Positions 1 through 7,100 of a stretch of 26,313 bases of DNA are shown piece after piece. How positions within the stretch are numbered: position 1 is the stretch's first letter; each line of letters opens with the position of its first letter. Location: NCBI GenBank assembly GCA_016462625.1, contig JAEMSV010000054.1:1-26313 (forward strand), given 5' to 3'. The translations under genes and the position numbers were made by a program. Below the pieces are notes generated by a model. It worked only from the letters and a program-made list of their open reading frames with translations. It did no database searches and was not told where the DNA came from. The DNA is from Solirubrobacteraceae bacterium (GTDB lineage Bacteria; Actinomycetota; Thermoleophilia; Solirubrobacterales; Solirubrobacteraceae).

Positions 1-26
1 CCGGGGGCGAGGGGGAAGAACACGCG

Positions 27-1298
27 ATGGCGACGGCGATTCCGAGCGCGACCGAGCAGATCTCGTACACCGATCTGTACGCGCGGTGGGAGGCGGGCAA
101 CTGGTCCGCGACGCAGATCGACTTCAGTCAGGACCGCATCGATTGGCACGAGCGGCTGACCGAGGAGCAGCGCCGGGGCATGCTCTGGTTCTTCACGCTC
201 TTCTTCCACGGGGAGGACTCCGTCGCCGACAACCTCTCGCCCTACATCGATGCCGCCCCGACCGAGGAGCAGACCTACTTCCTCACGACGCAGCAGGTCG
301 ACGAGGCGCGCCACTCCGTCTTCTTCCACCGCTTCATGGACGAGGTCATCGGCGTGGGCGACGGGACCCCCGGCGGGTCGCTGGCGGCCACCGAGCCGCA
401 GCTGTCGTGGGGCCACCGGATGCTGTTCGCCCGGCTCGACCGCATGGCCGACGAGCTGCGCGCCGACCGCTCGAAGCTGCAGCTCGCCAAGGCCGTGACG
501 CTCTACCACGTCATCGTCGAGGCCTCGATGGCCCAGCCTGGGCAGCACATCATCGAGGACCGGCTGGAGGAGATGGACATCCTCCCCGGCTTCCGCGAGG
601 GCATGCGACAGGTCGCGATGGACGAGCAGCGCCACATCGCGTTCGGCGTCCGCCTGCTCGCCGACCTGCACCAGGAGGATCCCGAGACGATCTGCCCGGC
701 GATCCTCGAGACGATCGCCGAGTGCGCCGCGTGGGGCATCGGCGTGAGCATTCCGCCGGGTATGGACCGCGCGTTCACGTCGGCCTGGGGCTTCGAGATC
801 GAGGACCTCGTCGAGGAGGCCGCCCGCTCGAACGAGGCGAAGCTCCGCGCGATCGGCCTCCCGATCGACGACCTCGGCACCGAGATCCCCTGGGACCCGG
901 CCACGACGCCGCGCGAGCGGGCCGAGCGGGCCGTCACGATGTACGCGGCCGGCTACATCGGGCCGCGGGACGGCGAGGCCTCGCGCGACGAGTACCCGAT
1001 GCAGCTGCTCTTCGAGGAGATCGCCCGCAGCGCACGCACCGACGTGCTGCCGCCGGGCAGCACGATCCAGTGGTCGTTCTCGGATGCGACGCCGTGGTAC
1101 GTGCAGCTCGACAACGGCTCGACGGCCGCGCACCAGGGGCGGGCGGACAAGCCGACGCTCACCCTCGACGTCGCCTTCGACGACTGGGTCGACGTCATCG
1201 CCGGCCGCACGGACCCGCGCAGCCTGCTGCTGCGCCGCAAGCTGCGGCCCAAGGGCGACCTGCGGGCGCTCGTGAAGCTGCCGCGCCTGTTCGGCTAG
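27..1298 (+). CDS. R2-like ligand-binding oxidase (R2lox) fused to C-terminal SCP2 lipid-binding domain
   Basis: The protein has 423 residues. Residues about 30-290 are a ferritin-like R2 fold with the full di-metal ligand set: E63, E93 with H96 (DEARH), E165 and E200 with H203 (DEQRH). The spacing agrees with R2lox proteins. V66 lies three residues after E63 and Y160 five before E165, the positions of the Val-Tyr ether cross-link known in R2lox (Mn/Fe cofactor, long-chain fatty acid ligand). Characterised R2lox proteins end near residue 310. Here residues about 345-423 look like an SCP2 sterol-carrier domain: a W-Y-V-Q-L-D-N-G strand, ADKPTLTL, then AGRTDPRSLLL and LRPKGDLRALVKLP. The protein is probably a cytosolic oxidase acting on a bound lipid; its substrate is unknown. 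A purine-rich GAGGGGGAAG precedes the ATG. The gene converges on the DUF2993 gene with a 7-bp gap. It is not a class I ribonucleotide reductase R2, because Tyr and Val take the R2lox positions. Confidence 0.88.
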   Translation: MATAIPSATEQISYTDLYARWEAGNWSATQIDFSQDRIDWHERLTEEQRRGMLWFFTLFFHGEDSVADNLSPYIDAAPTEEQTYFLTTQQVDEARHSVFFHRFMDEVIGVGDGTPGGSLAATEPQLSWGHRMLFARLDRMADELRADRSKLQLAKAVTLYHVIVEASMAQPGQHIIEDRLEEMDILPGFREGMRQVAMDEQRHIAFGVRLLADLHQEDPETICPAILETIAECAAWGIGVSIPPGMDRAFTSAWGFEIEDLVEEAARSNEAKLRAIGLPIDDLGTEIPWDPATTPRERAERAVTMYAAGYIGPRDGEASRDEYPMQLLFEEIARSARTDVLPPGSTIQWSFSDATPWYVQLDNGSTAAHQGRADKPTLTLDVAFDDWVDVIAGRTDPRSLLLRRKLRPKGDLRALVKLPRLFG

Positions 1299-1305
1299 CG
1301 CGGGA

Positions 1306-2004
1306 CTAGCCGGCGGCGTCGGTGAGCACGCCGGTCAACGACAGCCGGTAGCCGCCCGGGACCTCCCGCGCGTCCACGTCCGTGACCCGCAACCGGTCGT
1401 CGTCGAACACCGTGATCGTGCCCAGCGGCAGGCCCTCGATCCCCACCACGATCTTCCCTTCGTCCGCCCGGACGCGCGCGGCGCCGCCGATCGCGCGCCC
1501 GAACAGCCGGACCTCGCCCTCGAGCAGGATCCCCTCGCCCGTGTCGTCCGCGGCGACCCGCAGGTTCGCCAGCTGGCGCAGGGACTGCTGGAGGTCGCTC
1601 AGCGTGACGGTCGCCGCGCTCGTGACGTCGTCGCCGTTCTTCGTCACGTGGACGTCGGTGAGATCGAGCAGGCCGACCTGCAGCGCGTCGACCCGCAGGT
1701 CGACCTCGTCGGCGTCACCCCGGTCGGAGAACTGATCGAGCAGCGGGCCCGGAGCGATCCGCGCAGTCGTGCCGTGGATCGTCACGCGGTCGGCCTGGCC
1801 GGTCAGCAGCTTGAGGGCGGGGAACGCGGAGACCTTCACGTCGGGGCGCGGCCCGAACCGCTCCAGATTGTCCGCGAGTCGGCGAGAGGCCAGCGTCGGC
1901 AGCAGGAGTTGCGAGGCGAACAGCAGGACGACGATCACGCCCGCGAGCGAAATGAGGACCACGCGGACGGTGCGCCCACGCGGCCGGGTGGACGTCGGCC
2001 CCAT
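1306..2004 (-). CDS. DUF2993 / LmeA-like lipid-binding membrane-anchored protein
   Basis: The protein has 232 residues. A basic N-terminus (RPRGRTVR) is followed by one hydrophobic helix at about 14-35, which anchors or exports it. The remainder has the DUF2993 pattern: LADNLERFG, FPALKLLTGQADRVTIHG, a 'VDALQVGLLDLTDVHV' strand and a late 'IEGLPLGTITVFDDDRLRV' segment. In mycobacteria the family member LmeA binds phospholipid in the cell envelope and supports mannan elongation. A similar lipid-binding envelope role is inferred here. The start at 2004 is supported by TAGAGT at 2018-2013, which predicts a transcript beginning two bases before the ATG. The gene lies 25 bp after the TetR gene on the same strand, so read-through from it is also possible. 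It ends in TAG. Confidence 0.8.
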   Translation of the reverse strand: MGPTSTRPRGRTVRVVLISLAGVIVVLLFASQLLLPTLASRRLADNLERFGPRPDVKVSAFPALKLLTGQADRVTIHGTTARIAPGPLLDQFSDRGDADEVDLRVDALQVGLLDLTDVHVTKNGDDVTSAATVTLSDLQQSLRQLANLRVAADDTGEGILLEGEVRLFGRAIGGAARVRADEGKIVVGIEGLPLGTITVFDDDRLRVTDVDAREVPGGYRLSLTGVLTDAAG

Positions 2005-2012
2005 CGACGCGA

Positions 2013-2018
2013 ACTCTA
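2013..2018 (-). promoter_or_regulatory. Leaderless-type -10 box of the DUF2993 gene
   Basis: TAGAGT on the minus strand; the predicted +1 is 2006, two bases before the ATG at 2004. No convincing -35 is seen. Confidence 0.5.
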
Positions 2019-2040
2019 CGCGTCGTCGACTACGCGTCGT
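2016..2040. repeat. 11-bp direct repeat at the TetR end
   Basis: On the minus strand ACGACGCGTAG occurs at 2040-2030 and again at 2026-2016, a 14-bp period. The first copy supplies the TetR stop codon, and the second supplies the start of the DUF2993 -10 box. Confidence 0.7.
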
Positions 2041-2641
2041 TGAGCAGGCCGCGCACGCTGCGGACCGCCGCGATGATCGCCGGCCCGAAGTCGCGCTCCG
2101 GCTCGGCCAGGACGCGCATCGACAGGCCGTCGCCGAGGCTGAAGAGCACGTCGGCTACGGATTCGGGATCGGCCGTCAGATGCAGGACGCCCTCCTCTTC
2201 CTTCGCGCGCAGGACGGCGGCGAGGTGCGAGCGCGTGCGTTCGACGAGATCGCGGTAGCCGGCGGCCACCTCCTCGTTGCGGTGCGCGAGGGTGAACAGC
2301 TCGAAGCTCAGCGTCATGAACGTCGGGTCCGAGCGGAGCATCTCGTCGACGTTCGCGGTCAGCAGTCGCAGGAAGCCGTCGGCGTCGGTGGCCTCGGCGA
2401 GCTGCTGGTCGAGCGTGTCCAGCCGCAGGTCGGCTTCGCGGCGCACGACCTCGACGAGGAGCCGTTCCTTCGTGCCGAAGTAGTAGTGCAGCAGGCCACG
2501 GGAGACCCCCGCCTCACGTGCGACGTGGTCGAACGTGGACCCTGCGACGCCGCGCCGGGCGACCGACTGGCGCATCGCCTCGATGATGCGCTCGGCCTTC
2601 TCCCCGGGAAGGTCCTTGCGTCCGTTGGTCACCGCCTCCAT
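2030..2641 (-). CDS. TetR/AcrR family transcriptional regulator
   Basis: The protein has 203 residues. The N-terminal TetR DNA-binding domain spans about 15-62. Its helix-turn-helix is at about 36-55 (TFDHVAREAGVSRGLLHYYF), followed by the usual GTKERLL. The C-terminal all-helical part (70-200) resembles the BetI/TetR_C_6 type and should form the dimer and bind a small ligand, which I cannot identify. The nearest neighbours are the downstream DUF2993 lipid-binding gene and the R2lox-SCP2 gene; regulation of either is only inferred from distance. A CTGG/CCAG-rich dyad sits in the -35/-10 spacer of its own promoter, which fits autoregulation. No Shine-Dalgarno is visible, and TAGGGT at 2656-2651 predicts a 5' end three bases before the ATG. 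The family is certain, the ligand and targets unknown. Confidence 0.92.
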   Translation of the reverse strand: MEAVTNGRKDLPGEKAERIIEAMRQSVARRGVAGSTFDHVAREAGVSRGLLHYYFGTKERLLVEVVRREADLRLDTLDQQLAEATDADGFLRLLTANVDEMLRSDPTFMTLSFELFTLAHRNEEVAAGYRDLVERTRSHLAAVLRAKEEEGVLHLTADPESVADVLFSLGDGLSMRVLAEPERDFGPAIIAAVRSVRGLLNDA

Positions 2642-2650
2642 GAACCGGAA

Positions 2651-2672
2651 ACCCTACTGGCTGGCTGGCCAG
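2651..2672 (-). promoter_or_regulatory. TetR promoter with candidate autoregulatory operator
   Basis: TAGGGT (2656-2651) is a -10 box with a predicted +1 at 2644, three bases before the ATG. Immediately upstream, CTGGCTGGCTGGCCAG (plus strand, 2657-2672) contains the palindrome CTGGCCAG (2665-2672) and fills the -35/-10 spacer, a typical place for a TetR operator. Confidence 0.5.
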
Positions 2673-2674
2673 AA

Positions 2675-2704
2675 AGACAGAAGGCGCCCCCGTGGGGACG
2701 CCTT
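2675..2704 (-). terminator. Rho-independent terminator of the small membrane-protein gene
   Basis: On the minus strand the stem AAGGCG(T)CCCC / GGGGCGCCTT has ten pairs, one bulged base and a 3-base loop (2704-2681). It is followed by the T-rich TCTGTCTTTCT. It ends the transcript of the gene at 3196-2738. Confidence 0.75.
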
Positions 2705-2737
2705 CCGCGCAGTTGTTCTGGGGCTGGAGCTGGTCGC

Positions 2738-3196
2738 TCAGGAACCCGCGGCAGCGGGCTCGGGCGCCGGCGCCGGAGTGGTCGTCGAGGTGTACTCGAA
2801 CTCCTCCTCGGCACCGAACAGCAGATCCAGGACCTTGTTCCGCAGATCCTCGCTCACGACGAGCGCGATCAGCGTCCCGAGGATGGCGAGCAGCAGCAGA
2901 CGGCCGATGCCGCCGGAGCGCTTCTTCTTCGGACCGTCCTTCAGCGCTGTGCCCGCTTCCTTCAGCGCGTCCGCAGCCTTCGTGACGTTCTTGTGGAACT
3001 TCTTGTCGTCGAAGAGCACCTTCTGCGTCGACTTGCCGTTCGACAGGCGCCCGTAGGCGTCGCGGGCGGACTCGAACGCGACCCGCACGTTGTCGCGCAG
3101 GTCCTCATCCTCGACGAACCGCTGGACGTACGGGTTCTCCTGCACCGCAGCCAGCGCATCCGCTGCCGTTGCCGGCCCCTGGGCCTTCTTCGCCAT
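2738..3196 (-). CDS. Hypothetical single-pass membrane protein
   Basis: I do not recognise a named family. The protein has 152 residues from the ATG at 3196, which is preceded by GAGG eight bases upstream. A GTG at 3205 is in frame but would bury that site. Residues about 1-90 are charged and helical (NPYVQRFVEDEDLRDNVRVA, then DKKFHKNVTKAADALKEAG). A KKKR cluster precedes one hydrophobic helix at about 94-111 (IGRLLLLAILGTLIALVV). The tail is acidic (GAEEEFEY) and ends in a Thr/Pro/Ala-rich stretch. The positive-inside rule predicts a cytosolic N-terminus and a short external tail. The gene has its own promoter (TAGGAT at 3237-3232) and a hairpin terminator at 2704-2675, so it is probably a single-gene unit. 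It resembles small actinobacterial stress or envelope proteins only in general layout. Confidence 0.72.
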   Translation of the reverse strand: MAKKAQGPATAADALAAVQENPYVQRFVEDEDLRDNVRVAFESARDAYGRLSNGKSTQKVLFDDKKFHKNVTKAADALKEAGTALKDGPKKKRSGGIGRLLLLAILGTLIALVVSEDLRNKVLDLLFGAEEEFEYTSTTTPAPAPEPAAAGS

Positions 3197-3231
3197 CAAC
3201 CTCACCTCAATCGCTCGCTAGCGTCCGCGCC

Positions 3232-3237
3232 ATCCTA
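3232..3237 (-). promoter_or_regulatory. -10 box of the small membrane-protein gene
   Basis: TAGGAT on the minus strand within TATAGGAT. The predicted +1 is 3225, giving a leader of about 28 bases that contains the GAGG ribosome site. Confidence 0.5.
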
Positions 3238-3255
3238 TACCGGTGGCGGTCTCGG

Positions 3256-4050
3256 CTACACCTCGTAGACGTCGCCTTCGTGCGCGACATGGACAGGTGC
3301 ACCGAAGCTCTTGGCCGCTTCCTCCGAGGCCCACGCCTCGTCCATCTCGTCGGAGATGTGGGTGAGGACGAGCCGGCCCGCGCCCGCGATCTGGCCGTGC
3401 TCGCCGGCCTCGCCGGGCGTGAGATGTCCGCGAACGCCGTTGCGCTCGGGCCGCGGGAGCGTCGCCTCGAGCATGAGCAGGTCCGTGCCGCGCGCGAAGT
3501 CGGCGAGCTCGGCCGACGGCCGGTGGTCCGCGCCGAAGGTGAAGCGTCCGCCGCCGTTCGATGACGTGACGTCCACCGCGTTGGTCGGCAGGTAGTGCGG
3601 CACCGGGTGGAAGCGGACGTTCATCGTGCCGAACGTGAACTCGTCGGCCGGCTCGTACTCCTCCACGCGGAACGCCTGCTCGACCAGATCCTCGGCGCCC
3701 CAGGCCCCGACGACCTGCCGCAGCACCGCCCGTCCACCCGGCGGCACCAGCAGATGCGGCCGCGCCGGCGTGTCCGTCCCGGGCCAGCGATCCACCGGGA
3801 CCGGCTGCTGCTTGGGCGCGTAGATCAGCGCGTACGAGAAGGGCACGAGATCGAGGAAATGGTCTGCGTGCATGTGCGAGACCACCACCGCGTCGATGTC
3901 GACGTAGTCCGAATAGGCGCGCAGCTTGCTGAACACGCCGTTGCCGCAGTCGAGCAGCACGGTGGTGCCGTCCTCCTGGACGAGGTAGCCGCTACATGCC
4001 CCTCCGGCGTCCTGCCAGGCGGGTGACTTTCCCAAGACGGTGATGCGCAC
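3256..4050 (-). CDS. MBL-fold metallo-hydrolase (RNase Z / YhfI-like)
   Basis: The protein has 264 residues. It shows the metallo-beta-lactamase metal-binding motif H59-M-H61-A-D63-H64 after a strand and the LLDCGNG loop near residue 33. Further ligands are expected at the PVPHY histidine, in FGADHRP and in LTHISDE. The overall pattern (LGKSPAWQDAGGACSGYLV at the start, HFLDLVP after the metal motif) matches the RNase Z-like MBL branch that includes Bacillus YhfI. The usual SGDT-type motif reads FGADHRPSAEL here, so the metal site may be modified. The substrate could be RNA, a cyclic nucleotide or another phosphodiester, and the sequence does not decide. The start is a GTG (cac at 4048-4050) with only a weak, distant ribosome site. 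It is divergent from the giant secreted gene, with 149 bp between them. Confidence 0.82.
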   Translation of the reverse strand: MRITVLGKSPAWQDAGGACSGYLVQEDGTTVLLDCGNGVFSKLRAYSDYVDIDAVVVSHMHADHFLDLVPFSYALIYAPKQQPVPVDRWPGTDTPARPHLLVPPGGRAVLRQVVGAWGAEDLVEQAFRVEEYEPADEFTFGTMNVRFHPVPHYLPTNAVDVTSSNGGGRFTFGADHRPSAELADFARGTDLLMLEATLPRPERNGVRGHLTPGEAGEHGQIAGAGRLVLTHISDEMDEAWASEEAAKSFGAPVHVAHEGDVYEV

Positions 4051-4086
4051 GGTGAAGCTCGAAGACTCCCGGTCGTTACCAGATCG

Positions 4087-4092
4087 ACTCTA
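4087..4092 (-). promoter_or_regulatory. Possible -10 box of the MBL hydrolase gene
   Basis: TAGAGT on the minus strand, 37-42 bases before the GTG start. No good -35 is present, so this is weak. The rest of the 149-bp divergent gap shows nothing else I can name. Confidence 0.3.
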
Positions 4093-4199
4093 CCCACATC
4101 CTCAATTCGTCGATATCCGGTTATTCGCTCAGGTCCAGCTCTTGGGCATCCGATGGGTAGTCCGAGCGTCCATGGACGGGCGCAGGGGGAGCTTGGAAC

Positions 4200-7100
4200 A
4201 TGCACGGGGCCACAGGAACGTTCATCCGCCTTCGGGCGGTGGTGATCGCAGCAGCTGCCGCAGTCGCGGCGTGCTGCGTCGTGGCCGCCCCCGCGCAAGC
4301 GGTCAACATCGATGGCCTCTCCCTGTCCGCGGTGGATGCACAGGCGGGCGCCCGCACGAACGTCTCCCTGTCGGCATCCATGTCCGGCGGCGACACCAAC
4401 GGGCTGCAGATCGACTTCCCGCCCGGCCTCCTGGCCGACGTCAGCGCTCCGACGGTCTGCACCACGACCTCGTTTAACGCGAACACCTGTGCCGCCTCGA
4501 GCAAGATCGGCGACGTCAGCGCGGGCATCATGGTGGAGCTGCTGAGCCTCGGGCTCCTCCCCGGCACGGCGGACGGTTCGATCTACCGGATGGCCCCCGT
4601 CAACCCCGGCGAGGTCGTGCGCATGGGGATCTTTCTGCACCCCGCCGAGCTTCTGGGCGTGCAGGCAGCAGACCTCTTCGTCACGGCCGTGGTCACCCTG
4701 CGCGACGGCACCAACGGCGCCGCCGACCAGGGCGGCCTGCGGGCGACGATCGCGACCATGCCGACCTCCGCGAGGGTCGCACACGGCGGCGGGATCGGCG
4801 GCCTCATCTTTCCGACTGGCAGCACGGTCACGTTCAACCTCACCGGCATGGACATGACGCTGTACGGCACGGTCAACGGCAAGCCGTTCATCAACACGCC
4901 GACGACCTGCCAGACCCAGAAGGCGTCCGCAAGCCTGCTGAGCACCGTCGGCTCCCTCGTCGACACGCTGCTCACGGGTGGCTCGGGCAACAGCGGCTTT
5001 ACGACCACCGCGTGCGACGCGCTGCCGTTTGCGCCCACCACGGCGATCAGTTCGGCGTCGGCCAGCATGGACACGGCGTCGGCCGTGACCGTCGACGTCA
5101 ACGTGTCGGACCCGGTCCCCGCCTCGGGCCGCGTCAAGGCGCAGGCCAAGAAGGTCGTGATGACGCTGCCGGCCGGAGTGGAGTTCAATCCGCCCGGCGC
5201 GAGCCCGATCACCACGTGCACGAGCGCGCAGTTCAACGTGTCGTCCAACGCCGCGGAGACCTGCGCGAACACCTCGATCATCGGCACGGCGAACATCACC
5301 TCGCCGCTGCTCGCCACGCTCGGCGGTGGCGGCACGCTCACGGGCAACGTCTACTTCGGCGACCTGGGCGCCAGCTCGAGCGAGATCACGCGCCTGTTCG
5401 TCTCGGTGTCCCTGGCGGGCGTCCGCGTGAAGCTGGTCGGCGACCTCGCGATCAACGACACGAACGGCCAGATCACCGCGACGTTCGACAACATCCCGCA
5501 GACCCCGTTCACGAACTTCAAGATGACGTTCAACGGCGGGGCCCATCCGATGCTGCGCTCGCCGCGGTCCTGCGCCTCGCACGCCATGGCCTCGACCATG
5601 ACGGCGTATGGCGACGGGACCCCGTCGGTCGCGACGCCCAGTTCCAACCTCAGCATCACCGGCGACTGCCACAGCGCCACGCGCTTCGCGCCGTCGATCA
5701 GCCAGACCATGTCGAACGCCAGCGCCGGCGCCGGGACGAACGCGACCATCGTGATGACGCGCCCGCAGGGCGACGCGCGCTTCACGAAGGCCGACGTCGC
5801 GATGCCGCCCGGCCTCGTGGGCAAGCTCACGAGCGTCACCCCGTGCGCGACCGCCACCGCGGCCGCCGGCAACTGCACCAGCGCCGCGCAGATCGGCGTG
5901 GTGGAGACTGCGTCGGGGGACAGCAGCTCCGACCAGGCGACGCTGAACGGCCAGCTCTACCTGACGGACGCGCCCGCCGGCGCGGTCGCCGGACTCTCGA
6001 TGAAGGTGCCGGCCATCGTCGGCCCCGTGAACCTCGGCAACGTCATCGTCCCGATGAAGATCGTCATGGACGGCACCGACTACTCGCTGCGGATCGTCGC
6101 CGACTCCATCCCGACCCGCCTGCAGGGCGTGCCGCTGCTCCTGCGGCAGATCAAGCTGACGATCGACCGGACCGCCGGCAACACCGCCGTCCCGTTCATG
6201 ATCAACAGCTCGAGCTGCACCGCGAAGACCATCGTCGCGAAGCTCACGCCCGACCAGGGCTCGGACTCGAGCCCGACGACCGCCTACCAGCCGACGAACT
6301 GCAACGCCCTCGGCTTCGCGCCCGCGGTGTCGCTGACGCCGACCTCCACGACGGCCGACACCGCGACCGCCATGACGCTCGGCGTCACGATCCCGTCGAG
6401 CCAGTCGGCCGTGAAGGACATCACGCTGAACCTGCCGCAGGGCGTCGAGCTCAACCCGTTCTCAGCGACGGCGCTGTCGTACTGCACCGCGGCGCAGTTC
6501 GCCCGCACCGTCCTCGATCCCGACACCTGTCCGGTGGCGTCGCGCCTGGGCACCGTCAGCATCACGACGCCGGCCGTCGGCACGCTGACCGGCTACGCGT
6601 ACTTCGGCGAGCCGACGAACGCCACCGACATCCTGCAGCTCTACATCACGGCCGCGGGCGGCAACGTGCGCCTGAAGTTCACCGGCGACGTCAACCTCGA
6701 CCCGAACACCGGCCGCGTCGTGACGCGCCTGACCAACCTCCCGCCGATCCAGTTCACGGCGATGACGCTGGCGTTCAACGGCGGCACGACAGCGCCACTG
6801 CGCACCCCGCACGCCTGCGGGGCCGCCGGAACCACCTCATCGCTGGTTCCGCACAGCGCGACGGCGACGAAGACGCCCACCGCGTCGTTCACCGTCACGA
6901 ACACGAACTGCGACGCCAAGCGCTTCACCCCCACCATCAGCACCACGGTGGGCGCAACCGGCGCGGGCGCCTCGACGACGCTCGCGATGTCCGTCACCCG
7001 GCCCAACGGCGACGCGCGCATCTCGAAGGTCAAGGTCGCGATGCCGCCTGGTCTGCTGGGCAACCTCACCTCGGTGACGCAATGCCCGCTGGCCACCGCC

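Noticed and set aside
27..1298. Annotation as ribonucleotide reductase beta subunit
   Set aside because: The Val and Tyr positions and the spacing match R2lox, no large subunit is nearby, and the C-terminus is an SCP2-like domain instead of the R2 tail.
1769..3268. A 499-codon plus-strand frame opposite DUF2993, TetR and the small membrane protein
   Set aside because: It runs through three well-supported minus-strand genes and a terminator, with no recognisable domain.
3825..5672. A 615-codon minus-strand frame spanning the MBL start and the giant gene's 5' end
   Set aside because: It crosses the divergent promoter region and reads as random Arg/Gly/Asp-rich sequence; the MBL gene explains the left part in another phase.
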